Of a stretch of 32,935 nt of DNA, positions 6,962 to 14,243 are shown in pieces. The notes under the pieces are model-generated. The model had not been told where the DNA came from and did not search any database. It worked only from the letters and a program-made list of their open reading frames with translations. Origin of the DNA: Deltaproteobacteria bacterium (GTDB taxonomy: Bacteria > Desulfobacterota > Desulfuromonadia > Desulfuromonadales > Geopsychrobacteraceae); assembly GCA_024276905.1 (NCBI GenBank), contig JAJRWF010000012.1, forward strand, positions 1 through 32,935, read 5' to 3'. The translations under genes and the position numbers were made by a program. The first letter of the stretch is position 1. Every line of letters begins with the position of its first letter.

Positions 6962-8728
6962 ATGAAAAAAATAATTTCCGGCAATGAAGCCATAGCTCTG
7001 GGGTTCGGGGATTCAGGCGGGGTTTTTGCCTCCGGCTATCCCGGCACCCCCAGTACCGAAACCCTCGAAGAAGTTGCTCGTCTGGGTGATGTCTACTGCG
7101 AGTGGGCCGCCAATGAAAAAGTCGCCCTAGAAGCGGCAATCGGGGGCTCAATCGCCGGAGGACGTTCCCTTTCGACCATGAAGCATGTCGGGGTCAATGT
7201 TGCCGCCGACGCGCTGATGACCCTGACCTATACCGGAGTCAACGCCGGATTGATTTTGATGGTGTCCGATGATCCGGGGATGCACTCCTCGCAGAACGAA
7301 CAGGACAGTCGCAACTACGCCAAGTTCGCCAAGGTGCCGATGCTCGACCCGGCCAATTCTCAGGAAGCCTACGATATGGTGCGGGCCGGCTTCGAGATTT
7401 CCGAACAGTTCGATACCCCGTTGATGCTGCGTACTACCACCCGGATTGCCCATGCCAAGGGGGTGGTGGTTCCGGGGGAGAAAATCGCGCCGCAGATCGG
7501 GGAATGGGTCAAGGATGTTCCAAAGTATGTGATGCTGCCCAACTTCGGCAAGATCAAGCATGTCGAGGTCGAGGCACGGCTGTTGAAACTGCAGGAATTC
7601 GCTGAAACCACACCTCTCAACCGGGTTGAGATGGGCGATACCGAAGTCGGTATCATTACCTCCGGGGTTTCCTACCAGCATGTCCGCGAAGCCTGCCCCG
7701 ATGCCTCGGTTCTGAAACTGGGACTGGTTCATCCGCTGCCGGAGCGTAAAATTCGCGAGTTCGCCGCCAGCGTCAAGCGCCTGGTCATTGTTGAAGAGAT
7801 GGATGCAATCTTTGAAGAGCAGATTCGCGCCATGGGGATCGAGGTCGAAATCGGCAAAAACAAGCTGCCGCTCTGCGGTGAAATTAATGCCGATCTGATT
7901 CGCGTCGCCCTTGACGACACCAAGGCCGAAGTTGTCGCTCCGGTCGAGGGCTTGCCGCAACGGCCGCCGGTTTTCTGCCCCAGCTGCGCCCACCGCGGAC
8001 TGTTCACCATCCTCAGCAAGCTCAAGACTTTCGTCTCCGGCGACATCGGCTGCTATACCCTGGGCGCCCTGCCGCCGATGGGAGCCATGCATTCGGTGAT
8101 CGACATGGGCGCCAGTATCAGCGCCGCCCACGGCATGGCCAAGGTCAATGCGATTGCCGGTCGTGACGAGAAACCGGTGGCGGTCATCGGCGATTCAACC
8201 TTCTTCCATTCCGGCATCACCGGCCTGCTGAGTATGGCCTACAACGGCGGCAACGCGCTGGTGATTATCATGGATAACCGCACCACCGGCATGACCGGCG
8301 GTCAGGAGAATCCCGGCAGTGGCAATACCCTGCAAGGAATCCCGGCCAAGCAGGTTGAAATCGCGCCGCTGGTCAAGGCGCTGGGAATCGAAAATGTCGC
8401 GGAGCTGGATGCCTATGATCTCAAGGCGACCGAAGCAGCGATCAAGAAAGGGCTTGAGACCCCCGGGCCTTATGTCCTGATCGACAAGAATCCCTGTATT
8501 CTGCGCTACAAGATCCGCAAACCGGCGATCCATGTTGATCAGGAAAAATGTACCGGTTGCCGGGCCTGTCTCAAGGTGGCCTGTATGGCTCTGGGTCTGA
8601 CCGCTTCCGGCGAAAAGCAGAAGGTACGGGTCGATCCCAACGTCTGCAACGGCTGCGGTGTCTGTACCCAGATGTGTAAATTCGACGCGATGCACGAGCT
8701 TGAGGGAGAAAACAATGCAAATCTTTAA
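6962..8728 (+). CDS. iorA: indolepyruvate ferredoxin oxidoreductase, alpha subunit
   Basis: This 588-residue IorA catalyses, with IorB, the oxidative decarboxylation of aryl-pyruvates (or related 2-oxo acids) to acyl-CoA, CO2 and reduced ferredoxin. The N-terminal half is the pyrimidine-binding domain (FASGYPGTPSTE). The middle domain includes GVSYQH and the FCPSCAHRGLF segment. The thiamine diphosphate motif begins GDS at residue 410 and closes with IIMDNRTTGMTGGQ. The C-terminus is a two-cluster ferredoxin domain with C530-C533-C536-C541 and C562-C565-C568-C572, the standard IOR arrangement. ATG 6962 is chosen over TTG 6959 because GGAAGG (6951-6956) is better spaced. The gene overlaps iorB by 14 bases. 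The 2-oxo acid specificity is not readable; the PaaK-like neighbour suggests aromatic substrates. Confidence 0.96.
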   Translation: MKKIISGNEAIALGFGDSGGVFASGYPGTPSTETLEEVARLGDVYCEWAANEKVALEAAIGGSIAGGRSLSTMKHVGVNVAADALMTLTYTGVNAGLILMVSDDPGMHSSQNEQDSRNYAKFAKVPMLDPANSQEAYDMVRAGFEISEQFDTPLMLRTTTRIAHAKGVVVPGEKIAPQIGEWVKDVPKYVMLPNFGKIKHVEVEARLLKLQEFAETTPLNRVEMGDTEVGIITSGVSYQHVREACPDASVLKLGLVHPLPERKIREFAASVKRLVIVEEMDAIFEEQIRAMGIEVEIGKNKLPLCGEINADLIRVALDDTKAEVVAPVEGLPQRPPVFCPSCAHRGLFTILSKLKTFVSGDIGCYTLGALPPMGAMHSVIDMGASISAAHGMAKVNAIAGRDEKPVAVIGDSTFFHSGITGLLSMAYNGGNALVIIMDNRTTGMTGGQENPGSGNTLQGIPAKQVEIAPLVKALGIENVAELDAYDLKATEAAIKKGLETPGPYVLIDKNPCILRYKIRKPAIHVDQEKCTGCRACLKVACMALGLTASGEKQKVRVDPNVCNGCGVCTQMCKFDAMHELEGENNANL

Positions 8729-9287
8729 TATCGTTATTGCCGGCGTCGGTGGTCAGGGAGTCCTGATGGCCTCTAAAGTGCTGGCCGAAAGTGCCCTGGC
8801 CAGCGGCCTGGATGTCAAACAGAATGAAGTTCACGGCATGGCGCAGCGCGGCGGCAGCGTGATCAGCTTCGTGCGTATCGGTGACCAGGTCTGCTCGCCG
8901 GTGGTGATGCCCGGAACTGCTGACCTGCTGATCTCCTTCGAGCCGCTCGAAGCCCTGCGTTATATCCACTATCTCAAGCCGGGCGGCCGACTGGTCTACA
9001 ACAAGGTCTCGATCAACCCGAGTACCGTAGCCGCCGGACTGGCGATCTATCCGGATGATGTCGAAGAACAGATCGCTGCGGCCTGCGCTGCGGCCAAAGG
9101 GATTGAAGCGCTCTCCATCGCCCGTGAAGCCGGTAACGGCAAGGCGGTCAATATGGTGATGGTCGGAACGGTGATGAAAGACCTGCCGCTCAAGGAGGAG
9201 ATCATTACCGAAGTCGTGAAACAGATCTCGCAGAACAAAGGAGTCGAGGTCAACATGAAGGCGCTGGCGGGTGGTGCTGCCGCTTGA
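8715..9287 (+). CDS. iorB: indolepyruvate ferredoxin oxidoreductase, beta subunit
   Basis: This 190-residue protein matches the gamma/beta-type 2-oxoacid:acceptor oxidoreductase domain that pairs with IorA. Family landmarks are the N-terminal GVGGQGVL loop near residue 10, the QNEVHGMAQRGGSV segment, the EPLEALR helix and a C-terminal helix-rich region ending in a Gly/Ala tail. The length agrees with the usual IorB of about 190-200 residues. The start is ATG 8715, preceded by GAGGGAG, and lies inside the end of iorA. The 14-base overlap indicates translational coupling for equimolar subunits. A longer in-frame extension to 8658 exists, but it would run through the iorA ferredoxin domain and lacks a ribosome site. 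Confidence 0.95.
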   Translation: MQIFNIVIAGVGGQGVLMASKVLAESALASGLDVKQNEVHGMAQRGGSVISFVRIGDQVCSPVVMPGTADLLISFEPLEALRYIHYLKPGGRLVYNKVSINPSTVAAGLAIYPDDVEEQIAAACAAAKGIEALSIAREAGNGKAVNMVMVGTVMKDLPLKEEIITEVVKQISQNKGVEVNMKALAGGAAA

Positions 9288-9310
9288 TGATCAGCGGACA
9301 AGGAGAAGCC

Positions 9311-9754
9311 ATGAAACTGAAGCAGATATCGATCTTTCTTGAGAATTCGCCGGGCCGTCTCTACGAGGCGACCCAGGCACTCGGCGAAGCGGGCCTCAAT
9401 CTGCGCTCGCTGTCAATTTCCGATATCTCCGGTTTCGGGGTGCTGCGGATACTGGTCTCCGATGTCGCTACCGCGCGGCGGGTGATCATGGAAAAACAGC
9501 TCCCGGCACGGGTCGATGAGGTGGTGGCGGCCGAGATTGTTGATACGCCCGGCAGTCTGGCAAAAACCCTCAAGCTGCTGATGGAAAACAAGGTCAACGT
9601 CGATTACATGTATGCGCTGGCGGGGACCTCTTCGGGGAAAGCAGTGATGGTCTTCAGCTTCAGTGACAATGATCTGGCGATCACGCTGCTGCAGGAAAAC
9701 AAAATCAAGATCCTTGATGCCGAGTCTTTCGGAATCCTCGAAAGCCCCGCTTAA
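9311..9754 (+). CDS. tandem ACT-domain protein, copy 1
   Basis: This 147-residue protein is built from two ACT domains (about residues 2-68 and 70-142) and has no catalytic domain. ACT pairs bind amino acids or similar small ligands and act as sensors. The first begins KLKQISIFLENSPGRLYE, the second IVDTPGSLAKTLKLL; both show the classic N-P/T-G-x-L turn. The start is ATG 9311 with AAGGAG upstream; the upstream in-frame start has no such site. It follows iorB after 23 bp and precedes a reductase by 26 bp. ACT proteins are frequent beside iorAB and PaaK-like genes, where they presumably report amino-acid availability. A close paralogue is at 10888-11334. A direct allosteric or transcriptional target is not evident. 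Confidence 0.88.
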   Translation: MKLKQISIFLENSPGRLYEATQALGEAGLNLRSLSISDISGFGVLRILVSDVATARRVIMEKQLPARVDEVVAAEIVDTPGSLAKTLKLLMENKVNVDYMYALAGTSSGKAVMVFSFSDNDLAITLLQENKIKILDAESFGILESPA

Positions 9755-9780
9755 TCCGGCCGTCTCCAAGGAGAGAACAG

Positions 9781-10722
9781 ATGCGTGAAACCAGCTATCG
9801 TCCGAAAAAGTTTGCCGTCATCGGCGCCGGCCCTGTCGGCGGAATAGTCGCCGCATTTCTGGCTAAAGGCGGCTACGATGTCACGCTTTGCGATATTGTC
9901 CCTGAACTATTGGCCCCGGCTCTGGAGCCCGGCATTCAGTTGGAGGGGGTCGATAATTTTCAGGCCAAAGTGACGCGCACCACCACCCGGATTGATGATC
10001 TGCTCGAAGATCCTCCCGATGTCATTTTTATCACTGTCAAAGCAACGGCCTTGCCGTTGATCGCTTCGGCCCTGGAAGCTTTTGTCGCCGAGGACCGCTA
10101 TGTGATCAGCTGGCAGAACGGTATCGATACCGAACTGGAGCTGGCGCAGATTCTGGGGAACAAGACGGTGATGCGCGGGGTGGTTAATTTCGGTTGTGTG
10201 CCTTTAAGCCCGGGTCATATCCGGCTGGCCTTTCACCATCGGCCCCATTTTCTGCAGGAACTGGATCCTGAATCCAGGGAGGCCGCCATCGGGATCTGTC
10301 AGGTCTTGACCGAATGTGGTCTCGATACCGGTCATACCGACCAGATTACCGATATGGTCTGGCGCAAGTCGGTGATGAATGCCTGCATGAATCCAATGTG
10401 CGCGGTCACCGGCATGACGATGGTCGAAATCATCAATGATCCGATTACTTTCAACCTGGTCGATGCCCTGATCAAGGAAGGGATTGCGGTCGCCCGCGCC
10501 AACGAGTTTTCCCTCGGCTCAGGCTATTATCCCTATGCGATCAATTACATCAAGAATGCCGGTAATCACAAACCCTCGATGCTGCAGGATGTTGAGGCCA
10601 AGCGGCGTACCGAGGTTGATTACATCAACGGCAAGATTGTCGAGTACGGGCTGCAGGCCGGAATTGCAACCCCGTACAACAGTATGATCCGGGGGCTGGT
10701 CAAGGCACTGGAGCCGAAGTAG
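9781..10722 (+). CDS. ketopantoate reductase-family 2-oxoacid reductase, copy 1
   Basis: This 313-residue NAD(P)H-dependent reductase belongs to the PanE/ApbA family. An N-terminal Rossmann domain with VIGAGPVGG (about residues 13-21) binds the cofactor. A helical C-terminal domain carries the catalytic lysine K196 in MVWRKSVMNACMNP, and the signature PSMLQDVEAKRRTEVDYINGK forms the substrate site. The family reduces 2-oxo acids to (R)-2-hydroxy acids. Besides ketopantoate, some members act on branched or aromatic 2-oxo acids. Because it sits in a 2-oxo-acid catabolic operon and is duplicated, a true pantothenate role is less likely than supply of 2-hydroxy acid for the dehydratase, or oxidation of such an acid to feed IorAB. 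AAGGAGAG precedes the ATG. Confidence 0.88.
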   Translation: MRETSYRPKKFAVIGAGPVGGIVAAFLAKGGYDVTLCDIVPELLAPALEPGIQLEGVDNFQAKVTRTTTRIDDLLEDPPDVIFITVKATALPLIASALEAFVAEDRYVISWQNGIDTELELAQILGNKTVMRGVVNFGCVPLSPGHIRLAFHHRPHFLQELDPESREAAIGICQVLTECGLDTGHTDQITDMVWRKSVMNACMNPMCAVTGMTMVEIINDPITFNLVDALIKEGIAVARANEFSLGSGYYPYAINYIKNAGNHKPSMLQDVEAKRRTEVDYINGKIVEYGLQAGIATPYNSMIRGLVKALEPK

Positions 10723-10727
10723 ATCTT

Positions 10728-10843
10728 GGGTCGGTGTGTATGGGACTCATGCGACCCCCATCAAGGTCGTATGAACCCATCCCTGGGGCTTGACTGTCGC
10801 CATCCGGGCGCCAGACACCCTTGCTGGGAATCACCTGAGTCCC
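10728..10843 (+). other. multi-hairpin element between the two ACT-reductase modules
   Basis: Within the 165-bp gap, GGGACTCA (10742-10749) and TGAGTCCC (10836-10843) form a perfect 8-bp closing pair. Inside lie further stems. ATGCGACC (10749-10756) pairs with GGTCGTAT (10765-10772) over 8 bp with one G-T wobble. CCC/GGG lies around ACCCATCCCTGGGG, and TGTC/GACA around CGCCATCCGGGCGCCA. Three of the loops share a CCATC word. An alternative stem GGGTCG (10728-10733)/CGACCC (10752-10757) competes with the first hairpin. No protein is encoded. It may be a structured 5' leader of the second ACT gene or a branched interspersed repeat; no known riboswitch was recognised. Confidence 0.4.
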
Positions 10844-10887
10844 TCCGAAGTCATTGGTTACGAACAATTTATGTAAGGAATTTGGTC

Positions 10888-11334
10888 ATGAAATTGAAAC
10901 AGCTGTCGATTCCCCTGGAAAATTCACCCGGCCGTCTGCATGACGTAACCAAGGCGCTGGGGGATGCCGGTATCAACCTGCGCGCCCACTGTATCTGTGA
11001 CTCGACCCACGATTTCGGAGTTTTGCGAATTCTGGTTTCCGACCTGGCTGCGGCCCGTGTGGTGGTGATGGAAAGACTGATTCCGGCCCGGGTTGATGAT
11101 GTGATTGCAGTCGAGATCGAAGATACGGCCGGAAGTCTGTCAAAACTCCTCAGCCTCTTTCTGGGGACCAAAGTCAATGTCGAGTACATGTATGCTGTCG
11201 CCGGGGCCAATCTGCAAAAGGCAGTGATGGTTTTTCATTTCAGCGCCATCGATCAGGCGATAGAGATTCTGGAAAAAAATGGCGCAAAGTTGCTCGATGC
11301 AGAATCATTCGGCATTCTGGTTGGCCAGGATTGA
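10888..11334 (+). CDS. tandem ACT-domain protein, copy 2
   Basis: This 148-residue two-ACT-domain protein is clearly paralogous to the product of 9311-9754. The two share nearly the same start (KLKQxSIxLENSPGRL), the GVLRILVSD block, KVNVxYMYAxAG and the ending LDAESFGIL. The main differences lie in the loop after the first strand-helix unit (HCICDSTHDFG against LSISDISGFG) and in the second-domain helix. These may change ligand choice. ATG 10888 is the start because the conserved N-terminus begins there and TAAGGA lies upstream. An in-frame extension to 10726 runs through the hairpin-rich gap and has no homologous counterpart in copy 1. It is followed after 24 bp by the second reductase. Confidence 0.88.
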   Translation: MKLKQLSIPLENSPGRLHDVTKALGDAGINLRAHCICDSTHDFGVLRILVSDLAAARVVVMERLIPARVDDVIAVEIEDTAGSLSKLLSLFLGTKVNVEYMYAVAGANLQKAVMVFHFSAIDQAIEILEKNGAKLLDAESFGILVGQD

Positions 11335-11358
11335 ACAGCTTGAGATCAGGGAGTCAAC

Positions 11359-12300
11359 ATGCAGGAAAAAAGTAATTTCAGCCCAAAGAAATTTGCTGTT
11401 ATCGGTGCCGGACCGGTCGGCTGTATCGTGGCGGCCTTCCTTGCCCGGGGCGGTTACGAGGTCAGGCTCTGTGATGTGCAGACCGCCTTGCTTGAACCGG
11501 CACTGGCGCCGGGAATCATTCTTTCAGGAGTCGAAGATTTTCAGGCCGGGGTGAGCAAAATTACAACCCGGATTGATCAACTGGCGGAAGATCCTCCCGA
11601 TGTGGTGATTGTCACGGTCAAGGCAACGGCGCTGCCGATTATTACTTCGGCGCTGGAAGGCTTTATTACCGAAGGACGCTATGTGGTCAGCTGGCAGAAC
11701 GGCATCGATACCGAACTGGTGCTGGCTGAGCGCCTGGGGAAAAAACAGGTCATGCGGGCCGTGGTCAATTACGGTTGCAGCCTTGAAGGCCCGGCAAAGG
11801 TGCGGATGGTTTTTCATCATCGTCCCCATTATCTGCAGGAACTGGACCCTGCCTCCAGGGATGCGGCCCGCGGTGTTTGTCAGGCGTTGACCGAGTGCGG
11901 CCTCGATACGCACCACACCGATCAGATTCGCAACATGGTCTGGACCAAGACCGTCAACAATTCCAGCATGAATCCAGTCTGTGCCGTCACCGGAAAAACC
12001 ATGTTCGAAGTTATTAACGATCCGATTGTGTTCGGCCTGGTTGACTCTTTATTGAAAGAGGGTGTCAAGGTGGCACGAGCCAATGAGCTCTTGCTGGGAC
12101 CGGATTTTTATCTCGAGTGTCTCGACTACATCAAAAATGCCGGGCCACATAAGCCCTCGATGTTACAGGATATTGAGGCAAATCGACAAACCGAGATCGA
12201 TTATATCAACGGTAAAATCATCGAATATGGTGAACGCGCCGGTGTGCCCACGCCCTACAATACGACCTTGCGTAGCCTGGTCAAAGCGCTGGAAGCCTGA
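11359..12300 (+). CDS. ketopantoate reductase-family 2-oxoacid reductase, copy 2
   Basis: This second PanE/ApbA-family reductase has 313 residues, like its upstream paralogue, and aligns with it along the whole length. The cofactor motif is VIGAGPVGC, the catalytic lysine is K197 in MVWTKTVNNSSMNP, and the KPSMLQDIEANRQTEIDYINGK signature is intact, so both copies look active. Differences cluster in the region GCVPLSPGHIR against GCSLEGPAKVR and in the C-terminal substrate-side helices (SLGSGYYPYAINY against LLGPDFYLECLDY). This points to divergence in substrate rather than decay. GGGAG lies 9 bases before the ATG. It closes the catabolic cluster; a separate promoter follows downstream. Confidence 0.88.
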   Translation: MQEKSNFSPKKFAVIGAGPVGCIVAAFLARGGYEVRLCDVQTALLEPALAPGIILSGVEDFQAGVSKITTRIDQLAEDPPDVVIVTVKATALPIITSALEGFITEGRYVVSWQNGIDTELVLAERLGKKQVMRAVVNYGCSLEGPAKVRMVFHHRPHYLQELDPASRDAARGVCQALTECGLDTHHTDQIRNMVWTKTVNNSSMNPVCAVTGKTMFEVINDPIVFGLVDSLLKEGVKVARANELLLGPDFYLECLDYIKNAGPHKPSMLQDIEANRQTEIDYINGKIIEYGERAGVPTPYNTTLRSLVKALEA

Positions 12301-12451
12301 TGGGGGCGCCGCTTCTGCTTGGCCGCCGATAAACCAGAAGAATGGCATCGTCCGAAATGGATGGTCGCCAAAGATCAAGATCAATGGAAAGCGTATGTTT
12401 TAACTGACTAAATCTAAATAGAACGTTGTTAGTTTTTAAGGACAGCATTTC

Positions 12452-12480
12452 TTGACTGGAAGGATTTGTAACGCTATTCT
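12452..12480 (+). promoter_or_regulatory. sigma-70-type promoter for the TRAP transporter operon
   Basis: TTGACT (12452-12457) and TATTCT (12475-12480) are separated by 17 bases, close to the consensus -35/-10 pair, in the 284-bp gap upstream of the binding-protein gene. Transcription would begin near 12487, giving a leader of about 100 bases. The -10 overlaps the palindrome CTGGCCAG (12479-12486). An imperfect inverted repeat around GATTTAATC follows at once (12483-12498), a plausible operator position. The rest of the gap (12301-12450) shows no gene and no convincing terminator. Confidence 0.6.
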
Positions 12481-12584
12481 GGCCAGGATTTAATCTGGTT
12501 CGTGTTCGTCTCGTTGAGGATTAAACATGGCCTTTCGCCAAACCTAGAAGGTGTAGGTCCATTCCCCCCCGAAGGAGGTGCCCG

Positions 12585-13631
12585 ATGAAAAGAACATTCG
12601 TCCTGTCCCTGTTCATTGTGCTGGCTGTCAGTCTGCTGTGCAGCCCGGCTTTTGCAGGGAAAAAAGATCCATTGGCAAACTGGAAGACAAAATTTGATTA
12701 TTCGAAGGCTGAATATACCTATATTTTGTCGAACATCTCGCATCCGGTCATTGAAGGGGTTGCGGTCGGTTACAATATCCGTGATGCCTTATGGAAAAAA
12801 TCCAATGGCCGCATCTATGTGGATTACCGTCCCCTGGCACAACTTGGCGGTGAAAAAGATGTTATCTCCAAGCTGAAAATCGGCGCTGTCCAGGGAATGC
12901 TGGCGTCTTCGGTCGCTTCGGCCAATATTGCCGACCGTCTCGGCCTGGTCAACCTGCCCTACGTCATCGATACCTTTGACAAGCTGGATCAGTTCCGTAA
13001 CGACCCTGAGCTCTGGGGTCCCTACAGCAACAGCGCCCAGGCTGCCGGCCTGCTGGTTCCCGACATCACCGGCTACGGCCTTTACGGCTGGGCAACCACC
13101 ACACCGGTTCGCACTCTCGCCGATGCAAAATCGGTCAACTTCCGCATCGCTCAGGCTCCGGTTAACGCGGACTTCTACAAGGCCTGGGGCTACAAATTTA
13201 CCGTTCTGCCCTGGCCGGATGTTCCGCAGGCCCTGCAGACCGGCGTTATCAATGGTCTCGACCACACGGCAATTGTTTGTAACATCACCAAGAAATTTAC
13301 CATTGCCAAGTACTTCACCGAGGTCAACTATGCCCAGGGACTCTTCCTCCACCTGGTCAACAAGCGCTGGTTCAACAAGCTGCCGAAAGACCTGCAGAAG
13401 ATCTTCCTTGAGGTCATCGCAGAGGAAAGTGCCAAGACCCGTGATCTGACCAGAAAACAGCATGATGCTCAAGTCGCCAAAGCCAAGGCTGCCGGTGTCG
13501 AGTTCTTCACGCTCTCCGCTGCCGACAGGGCAACCCTGGTCAAGGAAGCCGGACCTGTCTATGCCAAGTGGGGCAAAAAGATTGGTGCCGATTATCTGGA
13601 GAAAGTCCGGACCAAGCTCGGAAGCAAGTAA
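12585..13631 (+). CDS. TRAP transporter solute-binding protein (DctP family)
   Basis: This 348-residue periplasmic receptor of a tripartite ATP-independent transporter has a signal peptide (about residues 1-24, ending in AFA) followed by the mature domain. DctP-family features are the AQLGGEKDVISKLKIG block, LVNLPYVIDTF and NFRIAQAPVNADFYKAWG. The arginine of the last motif normally salt-bridges a substrate carboxylate. LPWPDVPQALQTGVINGLDH matches the conserved region before the hinge. The start is set by a near-perfect ribosome site (AAGGAGGTG, 12572-12580), stronger than that of the following genes. A terminator stands between it and the permease genes, in keeping with the excess of receptor over membrane subunits such systems need. 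The ligand is probably an organic acid used by the neighbouring CoA pathway, which is an inference. Confidence 0.93.
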   Translation: MKRTFVLSLFIVLAVSLLCSPAFAGKKDPLANWKTKFDYSKAEYTYILSNISHPVIEGVAVGYNIRDALWKKSNGRIYVDYRPLAQLGGEKDVISKLKIGAVQGMLASSVASANIADRLGLVNLPYVIDTFDKLDQFRNDPELWGPYSNSAQAAGLLVPDITGYGLYGWATTTPVRTLADAKSVNFRIAQAPVNADFYKAWGYKFTVLPWPDVPQALQTGVINGLDHTAIVCNITKKFTIAKYFTEVNYAQGLFLHLVNKRWFNKLPKDLQKIFLEVIAEESAKTRDLTRKQHDAQVAKAKAAGVEFFTLSAADRATLVKEAGPVYAKWGKKIGADYLEKVRTKLGSK

Positions 13632-13661
13632 GCAACTGAACCCTTTGATTCTTTGACCTGA

Positions 13662-13691
13662 GCCGGGGAGCCCAGCTCCCCGGCTTTTTTT
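13662..13691 (+). terminator. rho-independent terminator between receptor and permease genes
   Basis: A perfect 10-bp stem (GCCGGGGAGC at 13662-13671, GCTCCCCGGC at 13675-13684) with a 3-base loop is followed by seven T residues. It lies between two genes of one transporter, so it probably acts as a partial terminator or 3'-end stabiliser that raises the level of the binding-protein mRNA. Confidence 0.9.
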
Positions 13692-13706
13692 CTTCAGGGC
13701 AATAAA

Positions 13707-14204
13707 ATGCTGAAAAAAATAATTCAGAAGGTTGATCGTCTCTTCATTTTCTTTGAAGACTGGTCGCTGATGCTTTCAGTCTGTATCGCCCTGACTGTTG
13801 CTATGGCCAATGTTTTGCTGCGTAAATTGACCAATGAGGTCAATCTCTACTGGTCAGACGAAGTGGTACGTAAAACGATCTATTTTTCGACCTATGTCGG
13901 TTGTATTGTCGCAGTTCGCGGTCGTTCATTGATCCGGATTGACGCCCTGCCGCAACTGGTTCCGGGGCTGAAAAAACCGTTGACCATGTTTGCTCACCTG
14001 GCGACCCTGGTGTTTTCCGGTGCCATGGTTTATCTGGGCTGGTCCATGACGGTGATGATGTACGAAGACGAATACGCCCGGACCGCCAGCCTGCAGATCC
14101 CCGAATGGATATTTTATGCTGTTCTGCCGATGATGGGAGTGATGATGTTTTTCCGCACCCTGCTTGTTATGGTCGAAGACTGGAAGGAGGGGGCTGTCAA
14201 TTAA
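13707..14204 (+). CDS. TRAP transporter small permease (DctQ family)
   Basis: This 165-residue inner-membrane protein has four predicted hydrophobic segments (about residues 19-36, 52-68, 90-112 and 128-152), the usual DctQ layout. The segment NEVNLYWSDEVVRKTIYFSTYVGCIVAVR resembles the conserved W-x-E/D-E region and the following G-x-x-x-A-x-R motif of the family. It associates with the large permease and receives the receptor. ATG 13707 has only a weak ribosome site (CAGGGC), which fits lower expression than the receptor. It is 16 bp past the terminator and 39 bp before the large permease. Confidence 0.88.
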   Translation: MLKKIIQKVDRLFIFFEDWSLMLSVCIALTVAMANVLLRKLTNEVNLYWSDEVVRKTIYFSTYVGCIVAVRGRSLIRIDALPQLVPGLKKPLTMFAHLATLVFSGAMVYLGWSMTVMMYEDEYARTASLQIPEWIFYAVLPMMGVMMFFRTLLVMVEDWKEGAVN

Positions 14205-14243
14205 GGATCGCCCCAGCGATTCTGTGAAATGCCCGTATAAATT

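Noticed and set aside
12303-12335. GC-rich stretch after the second PanE-like gene, looked at as a possible terminator.
   Set aside because: Only a 4-bp stem could be drawn and no T-run follows.
12527-12547. A six-codon mini-frame (MAFRQT, stop) with GAGGA upstream, in the leader of the TRAP binding-protein gene.
   Set aside because: It could be a leader peptide, but there is no run of a regulatory codon and no attenuator stem between it and the gene, so chance is more likely.
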